Assembly (NCBI GenBank): GCA_002356215.1
Contig: AP017959.1
Span: 806,001-870,000 of the forward strand
Length of the DNA: 64,000 nucleotides
Source of the DNA: [Synechococcus] sp. NIES-970
GTDB taxonomy: Bacteria > Cyanobacteriota > Cyanobacteriia > Cyanobacteriales > MRBY01
Direction: 5' to 3'
In this document: one piece after another, positions 30,973-40,053 of the stretch
Layout of the letters: each line of letters begins with the position of its first letter
Numbering within the stretch: the stretch's first letter is position 1
The notes under the pieces: generated by a model
What the model saw: the letters and a program-made list of their open reading frames with translations, nothing else
Databases searched by the model: none
What the model was told of the DNA's origin: nothing
Position numbers and translations under genes: made by a program

Positions 30973-32115
30973 ATGAAATATCGAGTAGGTGTGATTGGGG
31001 GCGGCCAGTTGGCTTGGATGATGGGGGCCGAGGCGCGCCGTCTCGGGATGGAACTGTGGGTCCAGACCCCCAATGCCAGTGACCCTGGGGTTTCCAATGC
31101 AGACCAAGTGGTGATTGGGGCGATCGATGACCTAGAAGCCACAAAAAAGCTAGTAGAAAACTGTAATGTGGTCACTTTTGAAAATGAATTTGTCGATCTC
31201 GCTGCCCTCGATACTCTAGTGAAAAAAGGCGCTCGTTTTTTCCCTTCCTTAGCATTTCTTGCGCCTCTCCTAGATAAATATGACCAGCGCCATTGTTGCC
31301 AACAGTTGGCGATTCCAGTGCCGGATTTTGCCTTGTGGCGCTTGGGGGAACCTTTACCTGAGGGCTGGCAATTTCCCTTTGTGGTAAAAGCCCGGCGCCA
31401 TGGCTATGACGGGAAAGGGACATTTATTGTGAACAATATTGCAGAGCTCCAGGCTTTGCCAGAGACCCTTGCGAATACGCCCCTCCTGCTGGAATCATTT
31501 GTGCCCTTTGAACAGGAATTAGCGGTGATGGTTGCCCGTAACCGTCAAGGAGAAATTCGTATTTTTCCGACGGTGGAAACCCAGCAAATTGACCAGGTTT
31601 GTCGGTGGGCCTTAGCGCCGGCGGCGGTGTCCCAGGCAGTGCTTAATCAGGTGGAAAATATTGCTCGGACGTTGGCGGAAAAATTAAACTTGGTTGGCAT
31701 TATGGGTATTGAGCTGTTCCTCACGCCCCAGGGACAAGTGCTTGTTAATGAGATTGCCCCCCGGACGCACAATTCTGGTCACTTTAGCTTAGATGCCTGT
31801 CAGACCTCTCAATTTGCGATGCAACTCCAGGCGATCGCCGATCTTCCCTTGGGCAATACGGACATGATGACCCCCGCTGCGGTGATGGTGAATCTATTGG
31901 GATTCGAGCACAGTATCGGTAACTACGCCCACAAGCGGCAGATGTTGAGCCAGATTCCCCATAGCCATGTTCATTGGTATGACAAAACCAGTGCCAGCCC
32001 AGGCCGGAAACTGGGTCATATTACAATTTTCAGCGACACCAACCAGCGGGACGCACTACGGGCGATCGCCCAGCAGGTAGAAACCATCTGGTATGAAGGC
32101 AAAAGTCCCACCTAG
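30973..32115 (+). CDS. purK: 5-(carboxyamino)imidazole ribonucleotide synthase
   Basis: 380 residues, ATP-grasp enzyme of purine synthesis that carboxylates AIR with bicarbonate and ATP. Seen: the N-terminal VIGGGQLAWMMG, the ATP-grasp region PFVVKARRHGYDGKGTF (about 136-152), EQELAVMVAR, and the metal/substrate block VNEIAPRTHNSGH (about 258-270). No purE neighbour is present in the window. Its stop codon overlaps the stop of the convergent downstream gene through a shared CTAG. Confidence 0.96.
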   Translation: MKYRVGVIGGGQLAWMMGAEARRLGMELWVQTPNASDPGVSNADQVVIGAIDDLEATKKLVENCNVVTFENEFVDLAALDTLVKKGARFFPSLAFLAPLLDKYDQRHCCQQLAIPVPDFALWRLGEPLPEGWQFPFVVKARRHGYDGKGTFIVNNIAELQALPETLANTPLLLESFVPFEQELAVMVARNRQGEIRIFPTVETQQIDQVCRWALAPAAVSQAVLNQVENIARTLAEKLNLVGIMGIELFLTPQGQVLVNEIAPRTHNSGHFSLDACQTSQFAMQLQAIADLPLGNTDMMTPAAVMVNLLGFEHSIGNYAHKRQMLSQIPHSHVHWYDKTSASPGRKLGHITIFSDTNQRDALRAIAQQVETIWYEGKSPT

Positions 32116-32519
32116 CCCACTGTGGGCAACCCACACCAACGGGAACCCACGAAAGGCACACCACCCAATTGGGCTATTTTTTGTGGGGTCATCACATAAA
32201 CCCAAGCTTCGGTGAGGATTGTTTGCGGGTCAGCATAGATGAGGGCTTTGACCCGTTGATATTCATTTTCTGCAGGCGATCGCCCCGGTTGATAATCTTC
32301 CAGTTCGTCGAGCTTTGCCAAAACGGCCCCATCCGCAAAACTCAGGAGACAGCCCTCCACCCAACCCGATCCCGGAACGAGGGCCGGATAACCGACAGGT
32401 AAATGGTAGAGCTGGCCGGGGATCAAGGCCCGTGTGACCTGGGGACCATGGGATTGGCAATAACGGGGAAAATTTACTTCTCCAGGCTGGAGGGTGCCAT
32501 AAACAAAAACCTTTAACAT
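32112..32519 (-). CDS. Gamma-glutamylcyclotransferase-like (AIG2/GGCT) protein
   Basis: About 135 residues. The N-terminus MLKVFVYGTLQPGEVNF carries the family phosphate-loop-like YGTLxxG motif, with LPVGYPALVPGSGWVEGCLL following and a Glu in LDELEDYQPG at the expected acid position. Known of the family: cyclising release of 5-oxoproline from gamma-glutamyl compounds, though many members are uncharacterised. Start set at the ATG at 32519; the frame is open further upstream but the family motif begins here. Divergent from the Ycf29-type regulator gene. Confidence 0.85.
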   Translation of the reverse strand: MLKVFVYGTLQPGEVNFPRYCQSHGPQVTRALIPGQLYHLPVGYPALVPGSGWVEGCLLSFADGAVLAKLDELEDYQPGRSPAENEYQRVKALIYADPQTILTEAWVYVMTPQKIAQLGGVPFVGSRWCGLPTVG

Positions 32520-32614
32520 GGCGTAATTTCCGACAAAAAACAACAGGGGCCGAAACCGAGAAAAGCTATAATTAGGGCCAAGATCAGGCGCTTTCGTAAG
32601 GAACAACAGGGGCG

Positions 32615-33310
32615 ATGGAAAAACGTTACAGCATTTTGTTGGTGGATGATGAACCGGGGGTGCGGGAGGCGGTGCAGGCCTATCTAGAGGACGATGAAGC
32701 CTTGACCGTTACCACCGCTGAGAATGCCACAAGAGCCTGGGAAATACTGCAAACTTTGACACCAGATCTTGTTATTTCTGATGTGATGATGCCCCAGGTG
32801 GATGGCTATCAGTTTCTCGGACAACTGCGGGAAGATCCCCGTTTTACCACCCTCCCCGTGATTTTCCTCACGGCGCGCGGCATGACAGGCGATCGCATTC
32901 AAGGTTACCAAGCCGGCTGTGATGCCTATTTACCGAAACCCTTTGAACCAGAAGAGCTCGAAGCGATTGTAAAAAATCTTTTGACCCGTGGCGAGGCGAT
33001 CGCCCAACAGGGGAGCGGCGGCAGTAATCTCGAGGGGATTGCCCAGGATCTGCGGGAAATCAAGCAGTTCCTTGGCCAGCAAAACCAACTGGTCACCACC
33101 CCAGCGCCGTTAAAAATTGACCTCACCCCCAGGGAACAAAGTGTCCTAGATCTGGTGGCCCAGGGCTTGATGAACAAAGAAATCGCCAAGGATCTAGAGA
33201 CCAGCGTCCGCAACGTCGAGAAATACGTTAGTCGCCTATTTAGCAAAACCGGAACCAATAGTCGGACAGAATTGGTACGCTACGCCCTTAAGCATGGCTT
33301 GACCCAATAA
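32615..33310 (+). CDS. ycf29: NarL-type response regulator, Ycf29/Rre1-like
   Basis: 231 residues. Receiver domain at about 6-125 with Asp11, Asp12, phospho-acceptor Asp56 in ISDVMMP, Thr86 and Lys108 in YLPKPF. A linker leads to a LuxR-type helix-turn-helix (about 165-228): LTPREQSVLDLVAQGLMNKEIA and SVRNVEKYVSRLFSKTG. The pattern IFLTARGMTGDRIQGYQAGCDAYL is characteristic of Ycf29, a cyanobacterial and plastid regulator also called Rre1. Known: Rre1 works with the histidine kinase Hik2 in stress responses. No kinase is adjacent here. Assignment to Ycf29 is from pattern recognition; the response-regulator call itself is certain. Confidence 0.86.
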   Translation: MEKRYSILLVDDEPGVREAVQAYLEDDEALTVTTAENATRAWEILQTLTPDLVISDVMMPQVDGYQFLGQLREDPRFTTLPVIFLTARGMTGDRIQGYQAGCDAYLPKPFEPEELEAIVKNLLTRGEAIAQQGSGGSNLEGIAQDLREIKQFLGQQNQLVTTPAPLKIDLTPREQSVLDLVAQGLMNKEIAKDLETSVRNVEKYVSRLFSKTGTNSRTELVRYALKHGLTQ

Positions 33311-33355
33311 TCTGTCTGCACTTTATTAAAGACTTTGTGAATTCCCTCCCGTACC

Positions 33356-33652
33356 ATGCCCCAGCCCCAACAGCAGGATCAAGTCCATCCCCAAGCTAAC
33401 CGCGATCGCCTAATTGTCGATAGCCTCCTCAAGGGGGAACCCAGCGAGCAAGCCTTGGTGGAATTGGCGCGGCTCCATATCCGTTATCAGGGCTTTCCGG
33501 GAGCCAGGGAAATTCAGCGGGATTTACAACTACTCTTTCAACAGTGGGGTCTGACGGAAGAAACGCTGTTTGCCACCACCAGGGAAATCCATCGGGCGGG
33601 GCGGGCCTACAAACATCTGCGCCATGGCGAGGAGCAACAGGATTGGAGTTAA
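33356..33652 (+). CDS. DUF3288 family protein
   Basis: 98 residues, soluble, no signal peptide. It carries LIVDSLLKGEPSEQALVELARL and IRYQGFPGAREIQRDLQ, then GLTEETLFATTREIH, which fit the small cyanobacterial DUF3288 family of unknown function. Its last codons overlap the preferred start of pyrF-pyrE, so the two are probably translationally coupled. This may hint at a role linked to pyrimidine synthesis, but that is inference from position only. Confidence 0.82.
   Translation: MPQPQQQDQVHPQANRDRLIVDSLLKGEPSEQALVELARLHIRYQGFPGAREIQRDLQLLFQQWGLTEETLFATTREIHRAGRAYKHLRHGEEQQDWS
33630..33645 (+). promoter_or_regulatory. Shine-Dalgarno and TTG start of pyrF-pyrE
   Basis: AGGAG at 33630-33634 lies 8 nt before the TTG at 33643-33645. 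The site is inside the end of the preceding gene, and no equal site serves the GTG at 33544. Confidence 0.7.
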
Positions 33653-35091
33653 CCCACCTCAGTTTCACCGAAAAACTCACCGGGGCGATCGCGTCCCAAA
33701 ATACCCTCCTGGTGGCGGGCCTGGATCCGAACCCAGAAATGTTACCGCCCGACCTGCAAGCCGGGGATTTACTCGAAAATCTCGAAACTTGGCTCCTGGG
33801 AATTATTGCCCAAACCCAGGATCTCGTCTGTGCCTACAAGCCGACCCTCGGTTTTTACCAAGCCCTAGGCGTACCGGGGATGCAACTGTTAGAGACGGTT
33901 TTGGCCCAGATTCCTGCGCAGATTCCGGTGATCCTCGATGCCAAGCACGCCGATCTCAATACCAGCAGCCTTTTTGCCCAGGCGGTTTTTGAAACTTGGC
34001 ACGTAGATGCCGTTACCCTGAGCGCCTACCCTGGCCAAGACCACATTGCTCCGTTTTTGCGCTATGGCGATAAGGGGGTTTTCCTCCAGTGCCGCACCTC
34101 AAACCCCGGTGCTAGAAGCATTCAAGATTATCCTGAAGCGGAAAAACCTTTTTATCTGCATCTGATCCAGGAAATTAAGCAGTGGGGCACACCGGAACAA
34201 CTGTTTTTAGAAATCGGCAGCGATCGCCCAGAAATTTTTCGTCAAGTGCGCACCCTTGCCCCGGAGCGTTGGATCCTCGCCCGGAGCATCTGGCAACAGA
34301 GCCAAAACCTGGAAGAAATTATCCACCAAGGCCTCAATTTTAATGGGTCTGGCCTGTTGATCCCCATTCCCAATGATGACCTGAGCCAAACAGATTGCCG
34401 GACGCCCGTCGCCCAACTGCGGGAAAAAGTTGAACAAATCCGCGGCCGCTACACCCCCAGCAATGCCCGTTGTGATCTCCTCCAAGCGCCGACAGATTTC
34501 CCCGCAGTACACCCTGAAGCAGAATTGATCGTGCAGTTGTTCGATGTGGGTTGTCTGCTTTTTGGGGAATATGTACAAGCTTCGGGGGCGACTTTTTCCT
34601 ATTACATTGACCTGCGCAAAATTATTTCTAACCCCCAGGTGTTTAACCAGGTACTTAATGCCTACGGGGCGATCGCCTCTCGGCTGACCTTTGACCGCAT
34701 CGCCGGGATTCCCTATGGATCGTTGCCCACGGCGACGGGTTTGGCCCTCAAGTTAAACTACCCGATGATCTACCCCCGTAAGGAAGTAAAGGCCCATGGT
34801 ACGAGGCGAGTGATTGAAGGACATTTTGAACCAAGGGAAACAATCCTCGTGGTAGATGATGTGCTGATTACGGGCAAAAGCATCGTCGAAGGGGCCAACA
34901 AACTGGAATCAGCGGGACTTAAAGTCAAAGATATGATCGTGCTCATTGACCATGAGGGGGGCGTCAAAGACCGGATCCAGGCCCAAGGTTACCAAATCCA
35001 CGCTATTTTAAAAATCTCAGAGATTACCGAAACCCTTTTTCAGGCGGGTCGCATTACTCAAGCGCAATACCGCTGTCTGGTGCATTCCTAG
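33643..35091 (+). CDS. pyrFE: Bifunctional orotidine-5'-phosphate decarboxylase / orotate phosphoribosyltransferase
   Basis: About 482 residues with two fused pyrimidine enzymes that make UMP from orotate. The N-terminal half is PyrF (VAGLDPNPEMLP; DAKHADLNTSS with catalytic Lys and Asp; SAYPGQDHIAPF). The C-terminal part is PyrE (about 290-482), with the PRPP motif ILVVDDVLITGKSIVEG. The order decarboxylase-first is opposite to the animal and plant fusion and is known from cyanobacteria. The TTG start at 33643 has AGGAG 8 nt upstream and overlaps the DUF3288 gene by 10 bp; the frame is open to a GTG at 33544, but that would embed about 33 unrelated residues. Confidence 0.92.
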   Translation: MELTHLSFTEKLTGAIASQNTLLVAGLDPNPEMLPPDLQAGDLLENLETWLLGIIAQTQDLVCAYKPTLGFYQALGVPGMQLLETVLAQIPAQIPVILDAKHADLNTSSLFAQAVFETWHVDAVTLSAYPGQDHIAPFLRYGDKGVFLQCRTSNPGARSIQDYPEAEKPFYLHLIQEIKQWGTPEQLFLEIGSDRPEIFRQVRTLAPERWILARSIWQQSQNLEEIIHQGLNFNGSGLLIPIPNDDLSQTDCRTPVAQLREKVEQIRGRYTPSNARCDLLQAPTDFPAVHPEAELIVQLFDVGCLLFGEYVQASGATFSYYIDLRKIISNPQVFNQVLNAYGAIASRLTFDRIAGIPYGSLPTATGLALKLNYPMIYPRKEVKAHGTRRVIEGHFEPRETILVVDDVLITGKSIVEGANKLESAGLKVKDMIVLIDHEGGVKDRIQAQGYQIHAILKISEITETLFQAGRITQAQYRCLVHS

Positions 35092-35158
35092 GGGAGGACG
35101 CCAAAAATCGCGACCTTTTGTCTACAGTAGATAGGGAGAGATTGAGTTAAAAGACCCC

Positions 35159-36382
35159 ATGGGACTACATCTGGTTGAACATCTGCAAATGGCGATCGCC
35201 ACCCTGCGCACCAACAAAATGCGCAGTGGCCTGACCATGCTTGGGATCATCATTGGTAACGCCTCGGTAATTGCGATGGTGGGCCTCGGTCAAGGGGCCC
35301 AACGGCTCGCAGCAGAACAGTTTGAATCCCTCGGCTCCAATGTGCTGTTTATTATCCCTGGCTCCCGAGCGGCTCAACGCACCACCTTCGATCTGCCGCG
35401 CACCCTTGTTTTGACCGATGCAGAGGCGATCGCCAAGCAAGTTCCTAATGTGGTTGCCGTCGCCCCCCAGATCAATAGTCGGGGTTTAGTCCAATTTCGG
35501 GGGATCAATAAAGACTCTCTTGTTCTGGGGGTGACACCTGAATTTATCGAAGTGCGAGAGTTCACCCTCGACCAGGGCCGTTTCATTAGCGAAAGTGATG
35601 TGGAGCGTAACCAACGGGTAGCCGTAATTGGTTCAGAAATTGCCGACCAGTTGTTTAGCACCACCGAACCTGTGGGACAAAAACTGCGGATTAATAACAT
35701 CTCCTTTGACGTGGTGGGAGTGATGGCAGAGAAAGGCGCGTCCTTCGGCACAAACCAAGATGACGCCGTTTATATGCCCCTGACGACAATGTCCAACCAG
35801 ATTGTTGGGCGCACCTCCCCCTATGGCACAGAATTAACCTTTATTTCCGTTTCCAGCGAAAGTGAAGACCGGGTGCGGGCAATGACCTTCCAGATTGAAA
35901 ACCTCCTACGTCTACGCCACAAAATCGTCGATGAAGATGACTTTAGCGTCCAAAGTCAGCAGGATTTGTTAGATGTTGCCAATACTATTACTGGTGCATT
36001 AACCACGATGTTAGCGGCGATCGCCGGAATTTCCCTCCTCGTTGGCGGCATCGGCATTATGAATATCATGCTGGTTTCCGTCACCGAACGCACCAAAGAA
36101 ATTGGTCTCCGCAAAGCCCTCGGCGCAACCCAAAACGATATTTTGTACCAATTCTTGATCGAGTCGGTAATCTTAGCAGCGATTGGTGGGCTTTTTGGCA
36201 CAGGCTTGGGGGTCGGGGGGGTCTTTATTGCCAATGTGTTAACGCCCCTCTCCGCACCAGTTTCTGTGACAGCAATTGTGATGGCGGTCGGCGTTTCGGG
36301 TGGAATTGGCCTATTTTTTGGGGTTTTCCCGGCGCGGCAAGCTGCCCGTTTAGACCCGATTGTCGCCCTCAGAAGTGAGTAA
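35159..36382 (+). CDS. MacB-like ABC transporter permease
   Basis: 407 residues. One N-terminal membrane span (MRSGLTMLGIIIGNASVIAMVGLG) is followed by a large periplasmic domain (about 50-270, MacB_PCD type) and three C-terminal spans in the FtsX-like core (GISLLVGGIGIMNIMLVSVTERTKEIGLRKALGAT). The last motif is a hallmark of the family. Known role: mechanotransmission ABC exporters of lipoproteins, antibiotics or peptides. No ATPase gene is beside it, so the partner is encoded elsewhere. Substrate unknown. Confidence 0.92.
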   Translation: MGLHLVEHLQMAIATLRTNKMRSGLTMLGIIIGNASVIAMVGLGQGAQRLAAEQFESLGSNVLFIIPGSRAAQRTTFDLPRTLVLTDAEAIAKQVPNVVAVAPQINSRGLVQFRGINKDSLVLGVTPEFIEVREFTLDQGRFISESDVERNQRVAVIGSEIADQLFSTTEPVGQKLRINNISFDVVGVMAEKGASFGTNQDDAVYMPLTTMSNQIVGRTSPYGTELTFISVSSESEDRVRAMTFQIENLLRLRHKIVDEDDFSVQSQQDLLDVANTITGALTTMLAAIAGISLLVGGIGIMNIMLVSVTERTKEIGLRKALGATQNDILYQFLIESVILAAIGGLFGTGLGVGGVFIANVLTPLSAPVSVTAIVMAVGVSGGIGLFFGVFPARQAARLDPIVALRSE

Positions 36383-36435
36383 AGCAGGTCAAGACCACAA
36401 CCATTTTCCGCCGGCCTAAACTCAAACTCTAATCT

Positions 36436-36443
36436 GCTATACT
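36436..36443 (+). promoter_or_regulatory. Extended -10 promoter of tRNA-Arg
   Basis: TGC-TATACT, hexamer at 36438-36443, ending 19 nt before the tRNA. No good -35 hexamer is seen, consistent with an extended -10. Confidence 0.5.
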
Positions 36444-36462
36444 TTATTAGCCAAAAATCCTT

Positions 36463-36535
<73 letters not shown>

Positions 36536-36560
36536 TTTTTTTCACCAACGACACCCTCCT

Positions 36561-39500
36561 ATGGCACTGGTACACGGCACTTGGATTTTTCAGGCACAGC
36601 AAGCCTACTTTTTTTTGTGGTGTGAAGTCTGGCGCAGTGGGTCTGAGGTGCTGCCCCCTCCCAGCTATCCTTTTGGGGGCGATCGCCACAGCCTCGAAAC
36701 CCAATTGCAGAGCGACGGTGTCACAGTTCCCGAAAATGCCCAGTGGCTAGAGACAACCATTGCTTTACCCAGTACCAAGGGGACGAAGACGAAGCCAACA
36801 GTCCCCCTGCTGTCTCAACAGAGCCCAGTCCCCAAAACCCTGGTTTGGGCAGACTGGGAAATATCTGGCTTAGCCCTCAACCCTCGTCAGACCGCTCATC
36901 TTCTCCAAGCATTACCCCTCACCGCTGCCAGCCTTGCTGGTGACCTGCGCTTTTGGTGGCAAGTGTGCCGCTGGAGCTTAGATCTGGTGGTGCGACGAAA
37001 GTTTTTGCCCCACCTTGCTTCCCTAGAAAGCGGCGAATCTCTGGCTACCTGGATTCCCCTTTTAGATAGCGTTACGGAACAACAGCGTCTTGCCCAGTTT
37101 TTGCGACAGATGCCAGGCATTTGCCAGGGCAATCAGCCAGCAGCCCCGATTTTACTGAGCTTTCTAACGGCGATGGTGGATGCCCAGATTCGTCCCCACG
37201 CCAAGCCGCTACAAAATTTTCCTAAAACCTCAGTGGTTTTGTCGTGGTGCGATCGCCTCTCAAAGGCAAAGGCCACTTTTGAAGATGCGCCACGGTCACT
37301 GACCCATGCCTATGCGAATTGGACATTTCCACTGCGAGATTATCTGGTGCAACCGCCGGACTTTAGCCTCAAACAGCCTTTATTTCGTGGTTGTTTCCAG
37401 CTCTTGCCGCCGGAGAAAGATCAAGACACTTGGCGACTGCAATACGGCCTCCAAGCCCTCGGCAATGTCCAGGAAATGGTGACTGCCGATGCAATATGGC
37501 ATGATCCTCGTCAACCCCAGGAAATGTTTCTCAAGGGTCTTGGCCTTGCTTCCCGTCTATATGGACCAATTCGTGAGAGCCTAAATGAACCCCAGCCCTG
37601 TGGTTGCTCCCTTGATGCGATCCAAGCCTATGAATTTATCCGGTCGGTGGCCTGGCAGCTGCGAGATAAGGGCTTGGGTGTCATGCTCCCAGAAGGTCTT
37701 GAAGCCGGTACTAACGAAGTGCGTCTGGGCCTGAAAATTTCGGCCCGGATTCAGGATGAAAGCCGCCTAAATCTCCAAAGTCTTCTGCAATATAAACTGG
37801 AAGTAGCGGTGGGAGAAACCACCCTAAGCGCCGAGGAATTTCAAGATCTTCTCGCACGGCGATCGCCCCTTGTGGAGGTCAATGGCCAATGGTTGGCGTT
37901 GCAACCGACGGATGTGCGGGCCGCCCAGGAAATTTACCGTGCGAAAATCAGTGAGCAGCCCCTGCGGGTAGAAGATGCCCTGCGGTTGGGGGCAGAACCG
38001 GGCCAGGTGTTTGCAAAGCTCCCGGTGGTGGGCTTTGAGGCGTCGGGGGCGCTGCGGGAACTGCTCGATCATTTAACCAATAATGAAGCCCTCAAGCTGA
38101 TTGATCCCCCCGCATCTCTCCAGGGAACCCTCCGGCCCTACCAGCATAAGGGGATGAGTTGGTTGAGCTTTTTGCAACAATGGGGTTTAGGGGCCTGCCT
38201 CGCCGATGACATGGGTTTGGGGAAAACGATCCAGGCGATCGCCTTTTTATTAACCCTCCAGGAAGCAAAAAAATTAACCAAGCCTGTGCTGTTGGTTTGC
38301 CCGACTTCGGTGGTGAGCAACTGGGAGCGGGAAATCCATAAGTTTGCCCCTGGCCTGAAAACCTTGATTCACCATGGCGATCGTCGCGCCAAGGGGAAAA
38401 ATTTCGCCAGCAGTGCAAAAAAATATCAAGTGATTCTAACCAGCTATCCCCTTGTTTTCCGGGATCAAAAAGAACTAGAAACGGTTTCCTGGCAGGGGAT
38501 TATCCTCGATGAAGCCCAAAATATTAAAAATCCCCAGGCGAAACAGTCCGAAGCGGTACGCGCCCTTGATTCTGGTTTTCGGATTGCCCTGACGGGAACG
38601 CCGGTGGAAAATCGCCTCCGGGAACTGTGGTCGATTCTCGATTTTCTTAACCCGAACTTCCTCGGTAGCCAACAATTTTTCCAGCGGCGCTTTGCGATTC
38701 CCATCGAAAAATATGGCGATCGCCAAACCCTCCATAGCCTGCGCAAACTCACCCAACCCTTTATCCTGCGTCGCCTCAAAACCGACAAAACCATCATCCA
38801 AGATTTGCCAGAAAAACAAGAAATGGAGGTGTTTTGCAGCCTTTCTAAAGACCAAGCAAATCTCTACCAAAAGCTGGTGGATGAATCTCTGGTGGAAATT
38901 GAAAATACCGAGGGCATTAAACGGCGCGGCCTAATCCTGACCCTTCTGCTGCGTCTCAAACAAATTTGTAATCATCCGGTTTTACTCCAGAGTAAACCCC
39001 AACTCGGCAAAAACTTTGCCCAGCGCTCCGGCAAACTCCAACGCCTAGAGGAAATGCTCGAAGAACTGATCTCCGAAGGCGATCGCGCCCTGATTTTTAC
39101 CCAATTTTCCGAGTGGGGCAAGCTGCTGCAACCCTATCTCCAGGAGCGCCTCGGCCAGGAAGTCATTTTTCTCTACGGGGCCACTAAACGCGAAGCCAGA
39201 CAACAGATGTGCGATCGCTTTCAAAATGACCCCAATGGGCCGCCCATTTTCATTCTCTCCCTCAAGGCGGGGGGCACAGGCTTAAACCTCACCCGCGCCA
39301 ACCACGTTTTTCACGTCGATCGCTGGTGGAATCCGGCGGTGGAAGACCAGGCCACTGACCGCGCCTTCCGCATTGGCCAGAAGCAAAATGTCCAAGTCCA
39401 TAAATTTGTCAGCACCGGTACCCTCGAAGAAAAAATCAGTGCAATGATCGCCAACAAAAAAGACTTGGCTGAACAGACCGTTGATACTGGCGAAAATTGG

Positions 39501-39572
39501 CTCACGGAACTAGATACCAACCAACTGCGAGATTTATTGCTATTGGAGCGCGATCGCCTGATGGAAGACTAA
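36561..39572 (+). CDS. SNF2/Rad54-family DEAD/DEAH-box helicase
   Basis: 1003 residues. The N-terminal half (about 1-480) lacks a recognised catalytic motif but resembles the accessory region of cyanobacterial SNF2 proteins. The ATPase core begins near 510: Walker A DDMGLGKT (about 548-555), [13 protein letters not shown], Walker [10 protein letters not shown] (about 647-655), TGTPVENRL, then helicase C with [21 protein letters not shown] and the arginine finger region TDRAFRIGQ (about 930-938). Known role: DNA translocase acting on protein-DNA complexes; the specific target in bacteria is unknown. It starts 25 bp after tRNA-Arg. Confidence 0.94.
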   Translation: MALVHGTWIFQAQQAYFFLWCEVWRSGSEVLPPPSYPFGGDRHSLETQLQSDGVTVPENAQWLETTIALPSTKGTKTKPTVPLLSQQSPVPKTLVWADWEISGLALNPRQTAHLLQALPLTAASLAGDLRFWWQVCRWSLDLVVRRKFLPHLASLESGESLATWIPLLDSVTEQQRLAQFLRQMPGICQGNQPAAPILLSFLTAMVDAQIRPHAKPLQNFPKTSVVLSWCDRLSKAKATFEDAPRSLTHAYANWTFPLRDYLVQPPDFSLKQPLFRGCFQLLPPEKDQDTWRLQYGLQALGNVQEMVTADAIWHDPRQPQEMFLKGLGLASRLYGPIRESLNEPQPCGCSLDAIQAYEFIRSVAWQLRDKGLGVMLPEGLEAGTNEVRLGLKISARIQDESRLNLQSLLQYKLEVAVGETTLSAEEFQDLLARRSPLVEVNGQWLALQPTDVRAAQEIYRAKISEQPLRVEDALRLGAEPGQVFAKLPVVGFEASGALRELLDHLTNNEALKLIDPPASLQGTLRPYQHKGMSWLSFLQQWGLGACLADDMGLGKTIQAIAFLLTLQEAKKLTKPVLLVCPTSVVSNWEREIHKFAPGLKTLIHHGDRRAKGKNFASSAKKYQVILTSYPLVFRDQKELETVSWQGIILDEAQNIKNPQAKQSEAVRALDSGFRIALTGTPVENRLRELWSILDFLNPNFLGSQQFFQRRFAIPIEKYGDRQTLHSLRKLTQPFILRRLKTDKTIIQDLPEKQEMEVFCSLSKDQANLYQKLVDESLVEIENTEGIKRRGLILTLLLRLKQICNHPVLLQSKPQLGKNFAQRSGKLQRLEEMLEELISEGDRALIFTQFSEWGKLLQPYLQERLGQEVIFLYGATKREARQQMCDRFQNDPNGPPIFILSLKAGGTGLNLTRANHVFHVDRWWNPAVEDQATDRAFRIGQKQNVQVHKFVSTGTLEEKISAMIANKKDLAEQTVDTGENWLTELDTNQLRDLLLLERDRLMED

Positions 39573-39651
39573 CTGGGGGGATCGCCTTGCCGCCGCACCG
39601 TATAATAGGAAGGCTAAACTCCACCAACCCATTGATACCCTCCACCCCAGT

Positions 39652-39879
39652 ATGCAAAAACGCACCTCCTTTGATTCTGCCGAGATTATGCACCGGGCCG
39701 AAGATTTGATGCAGGCCGCCTCGAATCGTTATCGCATCACCGTCCAGGTGGCCCAGCGGGCGAAACGCCGTCGCTATGAAGAATTTGATGCCATTGAAGA
39801 TCCGTTGATGAAGCCGCCGATCCGCGCCATTATCGAGATGTCCGATGAGCTGACCCAGCCAGAAATCATTGGCGAATAG
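39652..39879 (+). CDS. rpoZ: DNA-directed RNA polymerase omega subunit
   Basis: 75 residues. The omega core is visible: [34 protein letters not shown], followed by the acidic [25 protein letters not shown] tail typical of cyanobacteria. Known role: binds the beta-prime subunit and helps RNA polymerase assembly; in cyanobacteria it also influences sigma factor use. A terminator follows the stop. Confidence 0.95.
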   Translation: MQKRTSFDSAEIMHRAEDLMQAASNRYRITVQVAQRAKRRRYEEFDAIEDPLMKPPIRAIIEMSDELTQPEIIGE

Positions 39880-39902
39880 TCAGCGCACCTAATCCTGGCA
39901 AC

Positions 39903-39937
39903 AAAACCGTCTTTCTTCTGAAAAAAGGCGGTTTTTT
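39903..39937 (+). terminator. Terminator after rpoZ
   Basis: AAAACCG with CGGTTTT, extended by CTTT/AAAG around one mismatch, then a T run. Confidence 0.85.
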
Positions 39938-40053
39938 CATGGGTGATGTTTGCAAAAAAAATCTCAATAAGTTTGTGGCAAGTGTCCCGAGAAGAACGGT
40001 GGAAAGTAAACTGGGAACAATGACAACTCAGCGCAAGAGAGAATAGAGCTCCC

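Noticed and set aside
29725-32115. 6S RNA gene next to purK, as reported for some cyanobacteria
   Set aside because: The gap upstream of purK is only 84 bp and downstream there is an overlap, so there is no room for a ~185-nt 6S RNA.
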